Part shown: positions 9,243 to 21,600 of the stretch, one piece after another
Numbering within the stretch: the stretch's first letter is position 1
Layout: the number at the start of each line of letters is the position of its first letter
Assembly (NCBI RefSeq): GCF_029784165.1
Contig: NC_073695.1
Coordinates: 92,449,902 to 92,513,901, forward strand
Reading direction: 5' to 3'
DNA length: 64,000 nucleotides
From: Wyeomyia smithii
Taxonomy: Eukaryota; Arthropoda; Insecta; Diptera; Culicidae
Notes under the pieces: model-generated
The model's input: the letters and a program-made list of their open reading frames with translations, nothing else
What the model was told of the DNA's origin: nothing
Database searches by the model: none
Translations under genes and position numbers: made by a program

Positions 9243-12200
9243 GTGAGTAATTCAATAATTCTATTCACATTATAATAGAAAATATGTGCGCTTGAAAGAT
9301 TACAAAAAAGTCATGATAGAACATATCGATTCCAAATACTGTAGAAGGCAAACCCCTACTGTTATTACATACGTGCCGCGATTGCGCTCAACAAACTTCA
9401 ATTGTTCAAATGTATAACCTGTGTACAATTTCTCTGACATAGCATTATTACATGTAACGTGGCATATATAAATAGAATTCTATTCGAGAGTTTCTTGTTA
9501 TGAAAGGAAATGCAGCAGTATTCTGTCAATCGAAATCTGCAGCAAGAAACTACAATCGGTTCTATTCTAGTGGTTGTGTGTATACGAAGGGAAAAAATAT
9601 CGCTTCTAGTGCTAAAGATTAACTCTTATTTTTGTTTTCATTTGTAGGAATATTATATTTTTTTTTAATCTCGTCGCAAATTATATATGTGTCCCGAAAA
9701 AAAATTTTAAATTGTATGTATTCCATGTACAGTCCTACCTCGATATAAGGCAATTTTTTTCGTTATGTTTTACGGTACTCATTGGTTTAAAAAATTATTA
9801 TAAACATTTATTCGGAACATTATACACCCCAAAAATAATTGTTGTACTTTAATTTTAGGATATTTAAAAAAGTTACGTTATATCGAGGGTGCCTTATATC
9901 GAGGTATGACTGTATTCATATTTTCGATTGACGTAATAGTGAAGCAGTCGAACTATTTGGATTCTTTCAAATAAATTTGTAAACAATCTAAACCTAATTG
10001 CAGTTTTTTTAGTTTTAAATTATATATTTGCAACAATTGTGAATCAATAGTTTGAATCCTTAAACGGAACCAAACGTTGCTTTGAAATATTTTGCCGTAC
10101 TCTTTTTTATCGTTTAAATAATGGAATCGGCAACAAATAGGTCTGGGGGTCGGGTGCGGAAAAATGAAGAGAATTTCCAACAAAATGTGAAATTTAATTT
10201 TATTACCAATACCAACCATACTTTTAAATGGGATCCGCAAAAAAAATCCAGGCTTCAAAATATAAATATTTTCAAAATTTCGTAGATTTCAGCAGATATT
10301 TTCAAAAATTCATAGATTTTGTCTGCAAACTAATCTGTATAGATTTTTTTCAATCAAATCATAGGCAATAAATTTCAATAATATAACCTTAAATAAAAAA
10401 GAGAAAAGAGTTGTACTTACCTATTGGCGACCAAGGCGTGTATCAAAACGAAAATTTTATTTATTTCAAAAATTGTTTTCTTGCGTTACATAAATTCCGC
10501 CTAATTATTTTTGCGAATAAATGAGATTCAAGTAAAAAAAAAGTATGCAACGCTTTGGTTTGTAAACGTTAATACGCCCAGTAAAACGTCGTACACAAAT
10601 TACGTAACGCTCAAAAATTAGATTTCAAAATCCCCTTCCCCTGTAACAATAAGTGAAGTTTATTATGACTAAAGGGGTCCGTTGAAAAAGTCAAAATACT
10701 GTATTTGATATTCTTTTACAGGACTGTTAGAATTGGCCCATCGTGAATATCAGGCAGTCGACTATGAGAATGCTGAGCGTCATTGTATGCAACTTTGGCG
10801 CCAGGAAAGTAACAACACAGGTGTGTTGTTGCTACTATCATCGATCCATTTTCAATGCCGCCGACTGGACAAATCTGCGCAATTTTCTACATTGGCGATT
10901 AAACAAAACCCGTTATTAGCTGAAGCATACAGGTATGAATAACAAAATAGGGACTTTTGTCTTTAGTTTCCTCGATATTCTAAAAAAATGTACCGAACAA
11001 CAGGAAGTATAATTGAGTTTTTATTACTCACCGTGTAATAATGATTTCATATATATTCATGTAACTCATGTAACAAAGTCCCACAATTCGATTGCAATCA
11101 ATTATCAGGGCTTAGATAGCGAAATTATTGTAAAATAGCAGGCTATTCTTGTAAAAGATGGTTTGTTAAAATCACAATATATTTTTTTACTTCATCCCTG
11201 GTTGTTCTATTAAAACAAATTACTCCCTATGTAACTTTTTCTACCATCTAGCTAAAAAAATTTGCTTATAGTTATTTCTGCTATTGCTCGTTACTTTTAT
11301 TTCTTTTTATCTAATTACTTCTACTTTGCTTCTAAACTTTCAGCAACCTGGGAAACGTGTACAAGGAGCGCGGTCAACTGCAGGAAGCCTTAGAAAACTA
11401 TCGCCATGCTGTACGTTTGAAGCCCGATTTCATCGATGGCTACATCAACCTGGCTGCAGCACTAGTAGCTGCTCGCGACATGGAACAGGCAGTTCAGGCC
11501 TATGTAACTGCTCTGCAGTACAATCCGGTATAATGAAATATGCAAAAATTTACCGCTTGGGCATATTAATTAATTTCAATTACTTATTTAGGATTTGTAC
11601 TGCGTCAGAAGTGATTTGGGAAACCTACTGAAAGCGTTAGGAAGACTAGATGAGGCCAAGGTAAGTTGGATGCCAGACTTTGAAAATAGAAACAGTTTGT
11701 CATTAATCTACCTTTGATGTTTCCTAGTTGTGTGTGGATAATGTGTATGCGTTTTAATTATTATTGTTAAATACCATATTTAATGAGTATGAAAATCGAT
11801 TTGAACGGATCGTTTGGCTGAGTTCGTCTCTATGTAAACAATATTTTGTATGTTAATAGATTTTAGTCACCAATGCGGCATGATTATCGTCAAGCGATGC
11901 AGTTTTACATAAAGCCGAGTAACGAGGTAGGTTTGTGACAAGCAATTACTGTTTTCACGTTATTTTAGGACAGATTGTAACGGTAGATTTCGAGACGAAG
12001 TCATAGCCACACGAAACGTTTTAGTATTTTCTATTAAACAAAAATAATGGGTGAATGTGAGCGACTGAATGTTTTTGAACATATTTTTATTTTGTTTGTC
12101 ACACAAAAACCTGCTTTGAGTTCATTCACTAATCATTAAAATTTTGTTTCTCTGAAAACATCTATGTTGAAAGCTTTGCTAAGCACAAAACGTCACTGAT

Positions 12201-15200
12201 CGTAATTTCGCCTAAATGATTTCAGTGTTTACCACAGCAACCAAAAGCTAATTTGATTACAGCCTAACATGATGGGAGTATCTATCTCCTCTATACCTGC
12301 AAGACAAGCGGATTTTTCCAGCTGCACTTCCAAGCATCGAGTCCTCTGGATGGCTACAGTTAGCAGATGCATTTAAAAAATTATATGACTAAGTTAAGAC
12401 TAAACTGGAGCTGTTATATGGCGACAGGTAAAGTAGCATGTTCGGTAGATATTGGCAAATATCTATTATGTATAAGATTCCACAAAGAGATGTGTCGATC
12501 TTGCTGAAAGAATTTTTAATTCTGAAGGTTATCCGATAAATTCAAACGAAAAGTACTATCCTATAAAACGATTGATATCAGTTTACCATACCTCTTTCAG
12601 TGAGATCGACATTTATTTTAGTTTTTCATTCTATAACATATTTGGACTGTCCAATCACTAGCCAACGGCAGCCATGTTGTGTTGTATCACTCCGTTAGCT
12701 TTGCTGTGTTGATTCATCTAATTTCATTCGTCGATGCTACTTAAGATGTGAGCAGGATTCCGGCATCATTATAGTATTTTACGATTCTACTTACCTTGTA
12801 AAAATCAATTGTGGTAACATATTTTCGATACGAAATATTTTAGAAACAGCAAAAAACACCTTGAGTGCATTAAATAGATGAATGTTTCACGCAATGAAAC
12901 CTTCAACTATCACTGATATATTATGACGTTTAATCTCTTGTGTTAGTCGTTTCTCAAAAACTTTAAATTGCTCTAAAGTACATTACAGTTTTGTTGTACG
13001 ATCAATGTTCGAATCTGGTTGCATATCCTTTGGTTCGGTTATTCAGTCGATTACTGGAACAACATACTGAGTTGACCACAATCATTCTGAAACTGTTCAT
13101 TCAGTAGTGAAAACTTTTCAAATGGTTGTTGTCAACTGTCGTTCTTGTTGAGATTAAACATTTTCTCAGAAACAGCTTGATTTTTATGAAAATATCATTA
13201 GATTTAGAACTCCAATATTCTCTTACAGTACAGTAAGCGGTGTGCAGCGGTACGAGAAGCAACAGCTGGCGAACAGGATCCTGTATGGCATATTTCAATG
13301 TAGACATAAGAAAAGCATGCATTTGGGCACTTAACCATGACTTTAAAGCGCTCGAAAGTTAGCGTCAACATTTCATATTCGAAAATTAATATTACATTTC
13401 ATATTCGAAAATTCAAATTCAATAATTAAAAAAGCTATCATGGCTGGGTGCTCAAATCTTATCTAGTAACATTAATTTAAAGTTTATGTATCTTGGCTAA
13501 ATAATTTTGGAAACTAAAAGTTGGATATATCAAATTATTGGTCAAGTTACAAAAGCTTGGCTTATACATGTTTCTGCTGATATTATTCAAATCTGTTTTT
13601 GTGTTATGTTTTCAAACATTATTTTAAGGACAATTTTGCTCTGCAGTCGCCAAAAAAATGATCAACAGCAAATCATTTTTTATTTAGCATTTGAGGAAAT
13701 CACGGTAGGATTGCACGAAAGATCAAAATTTTCAAAAGGTTTTTTTTTTCAGATGTCCAGCAGAAAATATCCAATGATTTTTTTTTTCTAAAAACATATT
13801 TTTGGTTGCATTCTAATAATAGATTTGAACAATATGAGATTTTTACACAGCAGGCTATTAGAAAGTATAAAGGCTTTCTGCCCATAAAAGCATAACAGTC
13901 ACATGTGGATTTTTATCAGTTTTGAATTTCAGCACAAAAGTAGCTTTTTTACATCTTATTTCATCTGAAAGATTGAAATTTGGACATACTTTATTTGAAA
14001 ACTTTCAGAAAAAACATCACAACTGAAGTGTCCCATATGGTAAATAAATGCATAACAGTCCCATATTGGTTGTATTTCATTATTATTTTTTTACTTCTGA
14101 ATGAGGCAATCAAATCATTATTATTTTTTTAAGATTATTATTACATTGCCATTGTCTTCAAAAGTAAAGGTAAACCAATTCTTTCTGAAAACTAATTTTC
14201 TAATGTTCATCCGGTGTATACAAGACGTTGATTCGAAAAAGTCAAATGGGTTCATGGTAACACTGGTAAATCGGCTCCATTTTTAACGATCAAATTGATT
14301 TTACATCTTAATAAGACAATAATGTTGCCAACCTTTCCTACAAATAGTCTTCAAGTGCAACTCATCGGTCAAAATAAAATGACTATACTGCCGCTATTCA
14401 CATAACAGTCCTATGTATAGTTAGGGTGGTTTCTTGTTTTCTTTTTTTTTTTCGAGATTGGGTCCATTCTGGCATGCTCTTCAAGAATAGCCAATAAAAA
14501 AGCAATTTTTTTTTGTTCTCTGTATGTACTACGTCCCAATTATTAGCATAACAGTCCTAGGTTTTCATTCGCATATAACCTCTCGAAATTCTTTTAATAA
14601 AGTTTAACGTGAAATTGCCTATTATACAGTGCCGCATTAAGGCTTGTTGGGACCCGCAGGCCCTTTTCAATTTTCAAAGCTTCAATAAAGGAACAAGTCA
14701 TATAAAATCTAAGTTAAAGAAAGGTTATGGAAGGATTGTGTTAGTTTTGTTTGAATTTAAGTTTTTTTTAAGTGTCACGAAATTATTTGTGTCGTTAGTC
14801 ATGGGAAGTGAACTATTGTGGGGGTCCGGGGGTGTCAATCGCGTTTTTCTCGACTGCTCAGTTTTCGACATAGGACTTTTATGTTAAAAGCGGCAGTATA
14901 GGACTGTCATGTATTTATTTTGTAGTTTGTACCTGTGAATGAATGCATAACAGTCCTATCTTGAAAAGGTTTGAATAAAGAAACATTTTTTTCATAATCA
15001 AATTATGTTTAGATGGTTTACGAGTAAAATAATCTGTGATTGAAATATACAGTTTGTTGGCCTCTCTTTGCCAATTCCGTGTGTGTTTTTAAAGCTATTT
15101 GCAAATGTGAATGCAACGTAACAACGCGTTGAGCAATTCCAAGTAACCTGTGGCAGTTTTAAGATTTTTTTACTGTCTATTTTGATTTGGCTGAAACTTT

Positions 15201-15571
15201 GCACCGATGTTCTTATAGAATAGAGATGTTATTTTGCGTTCTAGGTTTCTTTAGGGGTTGTATACCTGTTTAGATTTCAAAAAAACGAAAAAAAATTGCA
15301 TTATCTTAAAGTACAACTTCTTGAGAACATTTTCACAAATTTTCATAAAGATCTGAGTAATACGGAGTAAGTTGGAGTGAAGCGCGCCTCGTCACGGCCG
15401 CATAAGCTAAACTTGACTGTTTCTCAAAAAATGATTTTGCCGTGTTAACAATTGCGGTAAAACTACTGAACTGATTTCCTTAATCTTTTCGTTTAAATGT
15501 TTGTTGTTCAATTATTATTATTTCAATTATTATTCAATTATTATTAATATTATTAATTATTTTTATTATTA

Positions 15572-15611
<40 letters not shown>

Positions 15612-18600
15612 ATTAATATTGAAATTAATTAAAAACGTATCCATTTTTGTTAGAGGTTGTTCAAAACGGTTAGAAAATGCTGACACTAGTTCAAACTGAA
15701 AAATAGTTTTGTCAAAAAAAAAAATAGACAAAGCAAAGGTTAGTGTTCGGGTCTCAATTAGTTTTTCAGTCGAGATCCGATGGCTTGCGCGACAGAGCGA
15801 CTTCGTATATCAAGACCAACTGGAAGTATACGAAATATGATACCGTTTTTAGAAATAAACAATGTTTGTAATATTTCACAAAGCACGTTTTTCGAGCGTT
15901 TTTGAACGTTTCATGCATTTAAAGTTGTTGATATGAAAAATCCATTTCATTCCAAGTTTTAGTAGCCAGTTTTTTCATGATAATTTGAAAAGACATTGTT
16001 CAAAAAGCAAATTTTTATTAGAACTAGAAATCAGAAGCTAGTGCTACATTTTCAACTGTAAAAGATGACCAATTTTGCATCAACTCGACCAGATGTTGGC
16101 AGCCTTTCAGAGTTCAATCAAACTTTGTCGATGTGTTGGTGTAGGGGAACAACGGGCAAGACGGTCACCCTAAGGAAATCATTGATTATTCTGCTCAGAA
16201 CACAACATTTCAACCAACGATATTCATAATATTCGACATTGACTAGTGCTTTTTATTAAATGATGCAAAACTTTCCTTTAAGAGTGATTTTATATTAATT
16301 TTCACTAACATAAAAACAGTCTCGAAAAACCACTATTTCACAACGTGCATATGAAACGGACCGGCTGTGCTGCTAAGACGGCCCTATGAAAGACTATAGC
16401 AAATTTCTTTTCTATACGGGACGACGCGCTGCGCAAAAAAGCACGAGTTTAAAGCTTACCGTCCGCTGCGCCGATGAAATCATTCACATCATTTACATGT
16501 AGTATATTTACAGGTTTTAACAACGTTTCTAATGATGATTTTCATTTCAAATTAGAGTTAATAACTTTAGGTCTCATCTCGCATGCTAAGAAGGCTGAAA
16601 AAAATAATAATAAATGGTGCTATCGTCGTTTTCTCAGACTGCTTATTTGCCCACACAACTACTGACCGTCTTGCCCAAGAGGCAAACAATTTTTTGGATC
16701 GATGTGATTGCCAAAAAAATAATATTTTCACTAAACTATCTTAACCCACATGTTTCAAATATGCTTAACTATTCCAATGTCATTGAAAACTATATTTTTC
16801 CGATGTTTTACGGCAGCAGAAGCTTAAATTTGACACGACAAAAACTACATCACATTGCTTTGCTGTTGAGGGTGAGCTTATTTTGATTATTTCGCAAATA
16901 ACTAACTATTGTCTTGATCTACATAATATCTCGAAACTCCCGGAATCCTGTTGGTATGTAACTGGTATAAATGATTTGTGTTAATGTCAAGGGTTATATA
17001 TAGAAATGAGCAACGGTTCATCTTGCCCGCCCTGTCCGTGTTGCCCGTTGTTCCCTTACCAGCATTTAAAAAGGACGATTTTTTTCTGAATCGGTATATC
17101 TGAATAATGACAAGAGATAGCTGAAAGTTGTCAATAGAGAGTTATCTAAACCTTCATTGGAAAATAGTGAATAAATTGAATTTGAGATCCTACACTGAAA
17201 TAAATTGATTTTAAAAACAAACGAATTTTTAAAAATCTGCGTTTTAAAAGGGTTAAAATTTTGAAATGAGCCTTAAAGCACTGATAACGAGATTCGCCCA
17301 CCTTTATTTCGCCTTGTTTGCATTTTTCCTTCAGTTTCGCCTGTTTACATGCGCCTGTATTCTGGAAACAATGTTGATCCGCCCTTCACTGTCGTCTGTT
17401 TACGAAATATTTAATCTTCTAAAAAGGGAAAGTGAAAAGGGCCTAATTCCGAAGTGTCTTTTATTTTGGGTAAACTATTCTGTCACCCTTCACTCAAAAC
17501 TTGATTGGAGTTAATTTGTCGATTATAACAAAAGAAAGGTTTTTTTGTCATGAATTTTGTCAGTTTTATAACCCTCCCAGTTGGTCTCGAGGTACGATGC
17601 TGGCCTAACAAGCCAGTCATCGTAGGTTCGAGTCTCGGTTCGGGAGAGACTGTTAGTGTCAATAGGATCGTAGCGCTACTAGTCCCGCAATTGTCCTGTA
17701 CACTTAACAGTTGGCTGCGAAGCCTGTGTATAATAAACAGAAGGTCGTGTTCTGAATCGGAATGTAGCACCAAGGCTTTGCTTTGCTTTTCAATGCCAGT
17801 GGTGTAATGAAACGATTTGTTTACACTTTTTTAGTTGTGCTTTATCGCGAATCACCAGGATATGTCTTCTGAACAAACCAAAATGGGCACTCATAGGATA
17901 TCCATAAATTACGTAACGCAAAAAACCCAATTTTTCGATCCCCTTTCTCTATGTGACAAAACGTAACATAAACATTACGTAACGCTATAAAAGACCCCTC
18001 CCCTCCACCAAGTATTTTTTTCGTGTGAATGAAGGAACTGAAGAAGAGTAAGAAGCCTCGGCTTAGGTGTCTAGCAATGTGGATTGATGAAAACTACTAT
18101 ATAAACCATCTAGGCAACCAAGCGGTGGACAAATTGTTCCCGGTAAGCATAATTGACGAACATATAAAGCCATATTCCCGATGCTGGTCTAACAAGCCAG
18201 TCGTCGTTGGTTCGAGTCACGGCTCGGGAGAGACTGTTAGTGTCAGTTGGATTGTAACGCTAGCCCCGCAATTGTCCAGGTGGCTGTGAAGCCTGTGTAT
18301 AATAAACAGAAGGTCGAGTTCCGAATCGGAATGTCGCACCAAGGCTTTCCTTTTCCTTAATTCGAATATTCTTCAAACATTCGTTCTGGTACATATCTTG
18401 ATTGCTATAAAACCACTGGGTTTGAACCATAACTTTAACAAGAACAAAGTCCCGTTTTGTCCATTGCTTAATTGTTCGAGTATCTTTTTCTAGTTTTCAT
18501 TTTAAAAAGCCCTTTGAGGATTTTTAATTTTTTGTGACTTAACTCTTTTCTCAATTTTTTTACGATGTATGTTTATTTTTGTTTTTTGAAAAGATGAAAT

Positions 18601-21600
18601 GGTTATCTGGAACTTCAGCGAAGATATCACACCGATCAAATTAGCCCTTCTGGTTCTACACACTTAAAATTTATTGCCGGGTCTCGGTAATTTATTTCCG
18701 AGAACGGCACCACTGAGTGCTCGGTTAAAAAAATAATGACAGCTGTTACATTTTTCCGTAGACCTCGGTTCACCAAACTGAAATTCGAGATTTCAGTTAG
18801 GTTGAACCGAGATTCACGAAAAAATGTGACAGCTGTCATTTTTTTTTCAACCGAGCACTCAGTGGTGCCGTTCTCGGCAATAAATTACCGGGACCCGGCA
18901 AAAAAATTTAAGTGTGTAAAAATATTAATCCTTAATACCATTTTGCATAGTCCCTTTCCAAAAATTAGTCTTGATTCAAAAAAAAAAAATACTATTAGCA
19001 CAAATGACACCTTTAGCCCATAAAAACATCTGAACCTGGCTCAGCATAATAAAAAAAATTTAGACTTTTTATATTAGCAGTTGTAAGACTATTTCCTTTT
19101 TTTGCAATTAGGTTCGAATCCCTATGAATGATAAACCTTAATTGCGAGAGCAAAAAAGAAATCATCCATTCACACATCTTTAATAGTGTTGAGAAATTCC
19201 CATTTGTTACTGAGTACATAAAATAATTAATTCATTATTTATTGTAAAATGATTAACTTACAAATAGACCCCTTAATAAAAACCTGTATAGTGGAACGGC
19301 GTTCAACAGAATGGAATGCCACATTTCGCGAAGGAATTATTTCCTACTGGTTGCTTTGCTAAGTTTTCATAGTTGTGTATTTTCCAAAAAAAAATGTGAA
19401 AAAATTTCAAAGTTGGTTTGTATTGGTATTAAATTAGAATAAATTGAAATGAATTAGAATAAATTGAAAAGAATTGAAAGATTAGGATATTTTAACGATG
19501 TTAAAACATTAAACAGATTTCAAATAAGTTAATTGACGTCGAGAAGAACCTATTTAAATATTGTAGGGGAATCGGGGCAAAATTGATATGTTACTGACAT
19601 TTTATCGATTTCTGAGACTTTTTTTGCTCAATATAAGACATAATTTGACTACCACTTTTAGATATTAGCGCATTATCATTAATGCTCAGACATACTCGAT
19701 ATTATTTTGCTTTGTGAATTATACTGAAACCATGCCAAAACCGGTTTCGTAGAATCACCGTTTTGAGCTCAGTTTTTATCTGATTTAAGATTTGCTTTGT
19801 TTTTTTAAAGATGGGAAAGAAGATGCTAATATGTGGACAAACTCTTAGAATTTCGATATTTGGTCTCAAAACAAAATGGCGTCGCAAAAACATCGAAAAT
19901 TTCCGATTTCTAAAAAATTTAAAATGGCGCCATTGTTGCCCCTTAAGTTGAAATATGTTCAAACTCGGTGGAATTTATTTTCGCTTCAAACTTCATCAAA
20001 AATTCATATATAGAAGCCAAGGCGAAAAAATTGTTGCACTGTGTAATGCACAGATATGAATGCGCAGCCAATCCATTCCGGTTTTGTTGATGTATTCCAT
20101 TAATGTATTGCGGTTTAAGTTTTTAAGAGACCGAGGGCCCGAGTTACCGTCTTTACTTTCTCGGGTGACACAAAACATGATCTATCGGTATTAGCTGGGA
20201 TTGAACATAGACATCCATCTCGGCCTTGTAGTTCGAACGCAGGTCACTAGCGTGATTGACGAGGGCGTTAAGAGCTACGCTTGGAAGATACCCTTATACC
20301 TTTTGCTTTTCGTCTAATTCCAAAACTGCTGATATAAAAATGTTAAAAACAACCTTTTTATAGGCTCTAGTACTACATAGTAATTTCTTCGCAAAAAACT
20401 TGTAATTAAAAAAGGGGTTGAAACATGTAAAACTTGCATCAAGCACGCACTGTATGTTGAGGATCATTCTAAAAGGAAAACTTGCATCAAGCACGCACTG
20501 TATGTTGAGGATCATTCTAAAAGGAAAACTTGCCCTAATTCACAAAATCGGTAAATTCATATCTTCCTCTCAAAGCTTTTCATCACGAACAATCATCTTA
20601 TTAACTTTAATAAATTTCAGAAGCTTGCATCTAATTGTAGGGAAATAACGCTGTACATATTATTATTTTTTTAATTATAGTGACTTACACTTTAAGAGCG
20701 TTGTGCATAATAATCCAGTATAATTTAAATGATAAGTATTATTCTGTTATCATTTAGTTTAGGTTAATAATCTGAATTGGTCAATTACCTTCGAATATGT
20801 AATGATATATAATAATTTATTCTTTATTATTGTTTTTTTCGATCAAAAATTTTTCAACCATGGTCATTTGCTTAGCAAAATATTACAAAAATATTCAAGT
20901 CGTTTTTTTCCTGTATGAACTTGCTTACTGCGACCAGAATCGATTACACTGGTTAACACAGGTGCACTCCAAAAGTTAAAACCGGAAAAAAAGAAAAATC
21001 ATAACTATTCAACCATTCCTGTAAATGTTGGTGTCCCTAGCCATTACCGTTTATTCAGAGATTTGAATGAGTTTTCTGAGCAATTTTTTACGACACTCAC
21101 GTAAGTTGACGCGTTTTGGTAACGGCTAAGGGCGTCAAAATTCATAATCTTTCATTTTTTCCGGCTTGAGCTTTTGGAATGCACATTTTTTCTATTTTGT
21201 CGACCAGTGTTATTGTTTATTTCCGATAAAAAATTTTTCAACAAAGATCATTTGCTAAGCAAAATATTACAACAACATTCAAGTCGTCTTTTTTCCTGTA
21301 TGGACTTGCCAACTGCGACCAGAATTGATTATCAATTGTGAGATATGTCTACTGTATCTGCTGTATCCCGCACTTCTATTATTAACAATACCGCCATTGA
21401 GAAGTGGCATGCTAATCATTATTTTATCCTTGCCTGTGTGTAATATGATTTTACCCTTCCTTTTACACGCTTACTGCTCTACTTATACCGAGCCTCGAGA
21501 AGTTTTGTTGAGCGTCCTTTTGACTAGTTTTATTTATAAGTGAAACTTAAGAGGTAATCACACAAAGGTAATAGAGAATGGATGAGGTAATAAAGAGAGA

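Noticed and set aside
18636..19023. Similar open frames on both strands (MTAVTFFR...)
   Set aside because: Created by the palindromic MITE; mirror images, not genes.
19564..19950. Possible TIR element beginning TAGGGGAATCGGGGCAAAAT
   Set aside because: The proposed right end near 19945 pairs poorly, so I cannot support the boundaries.
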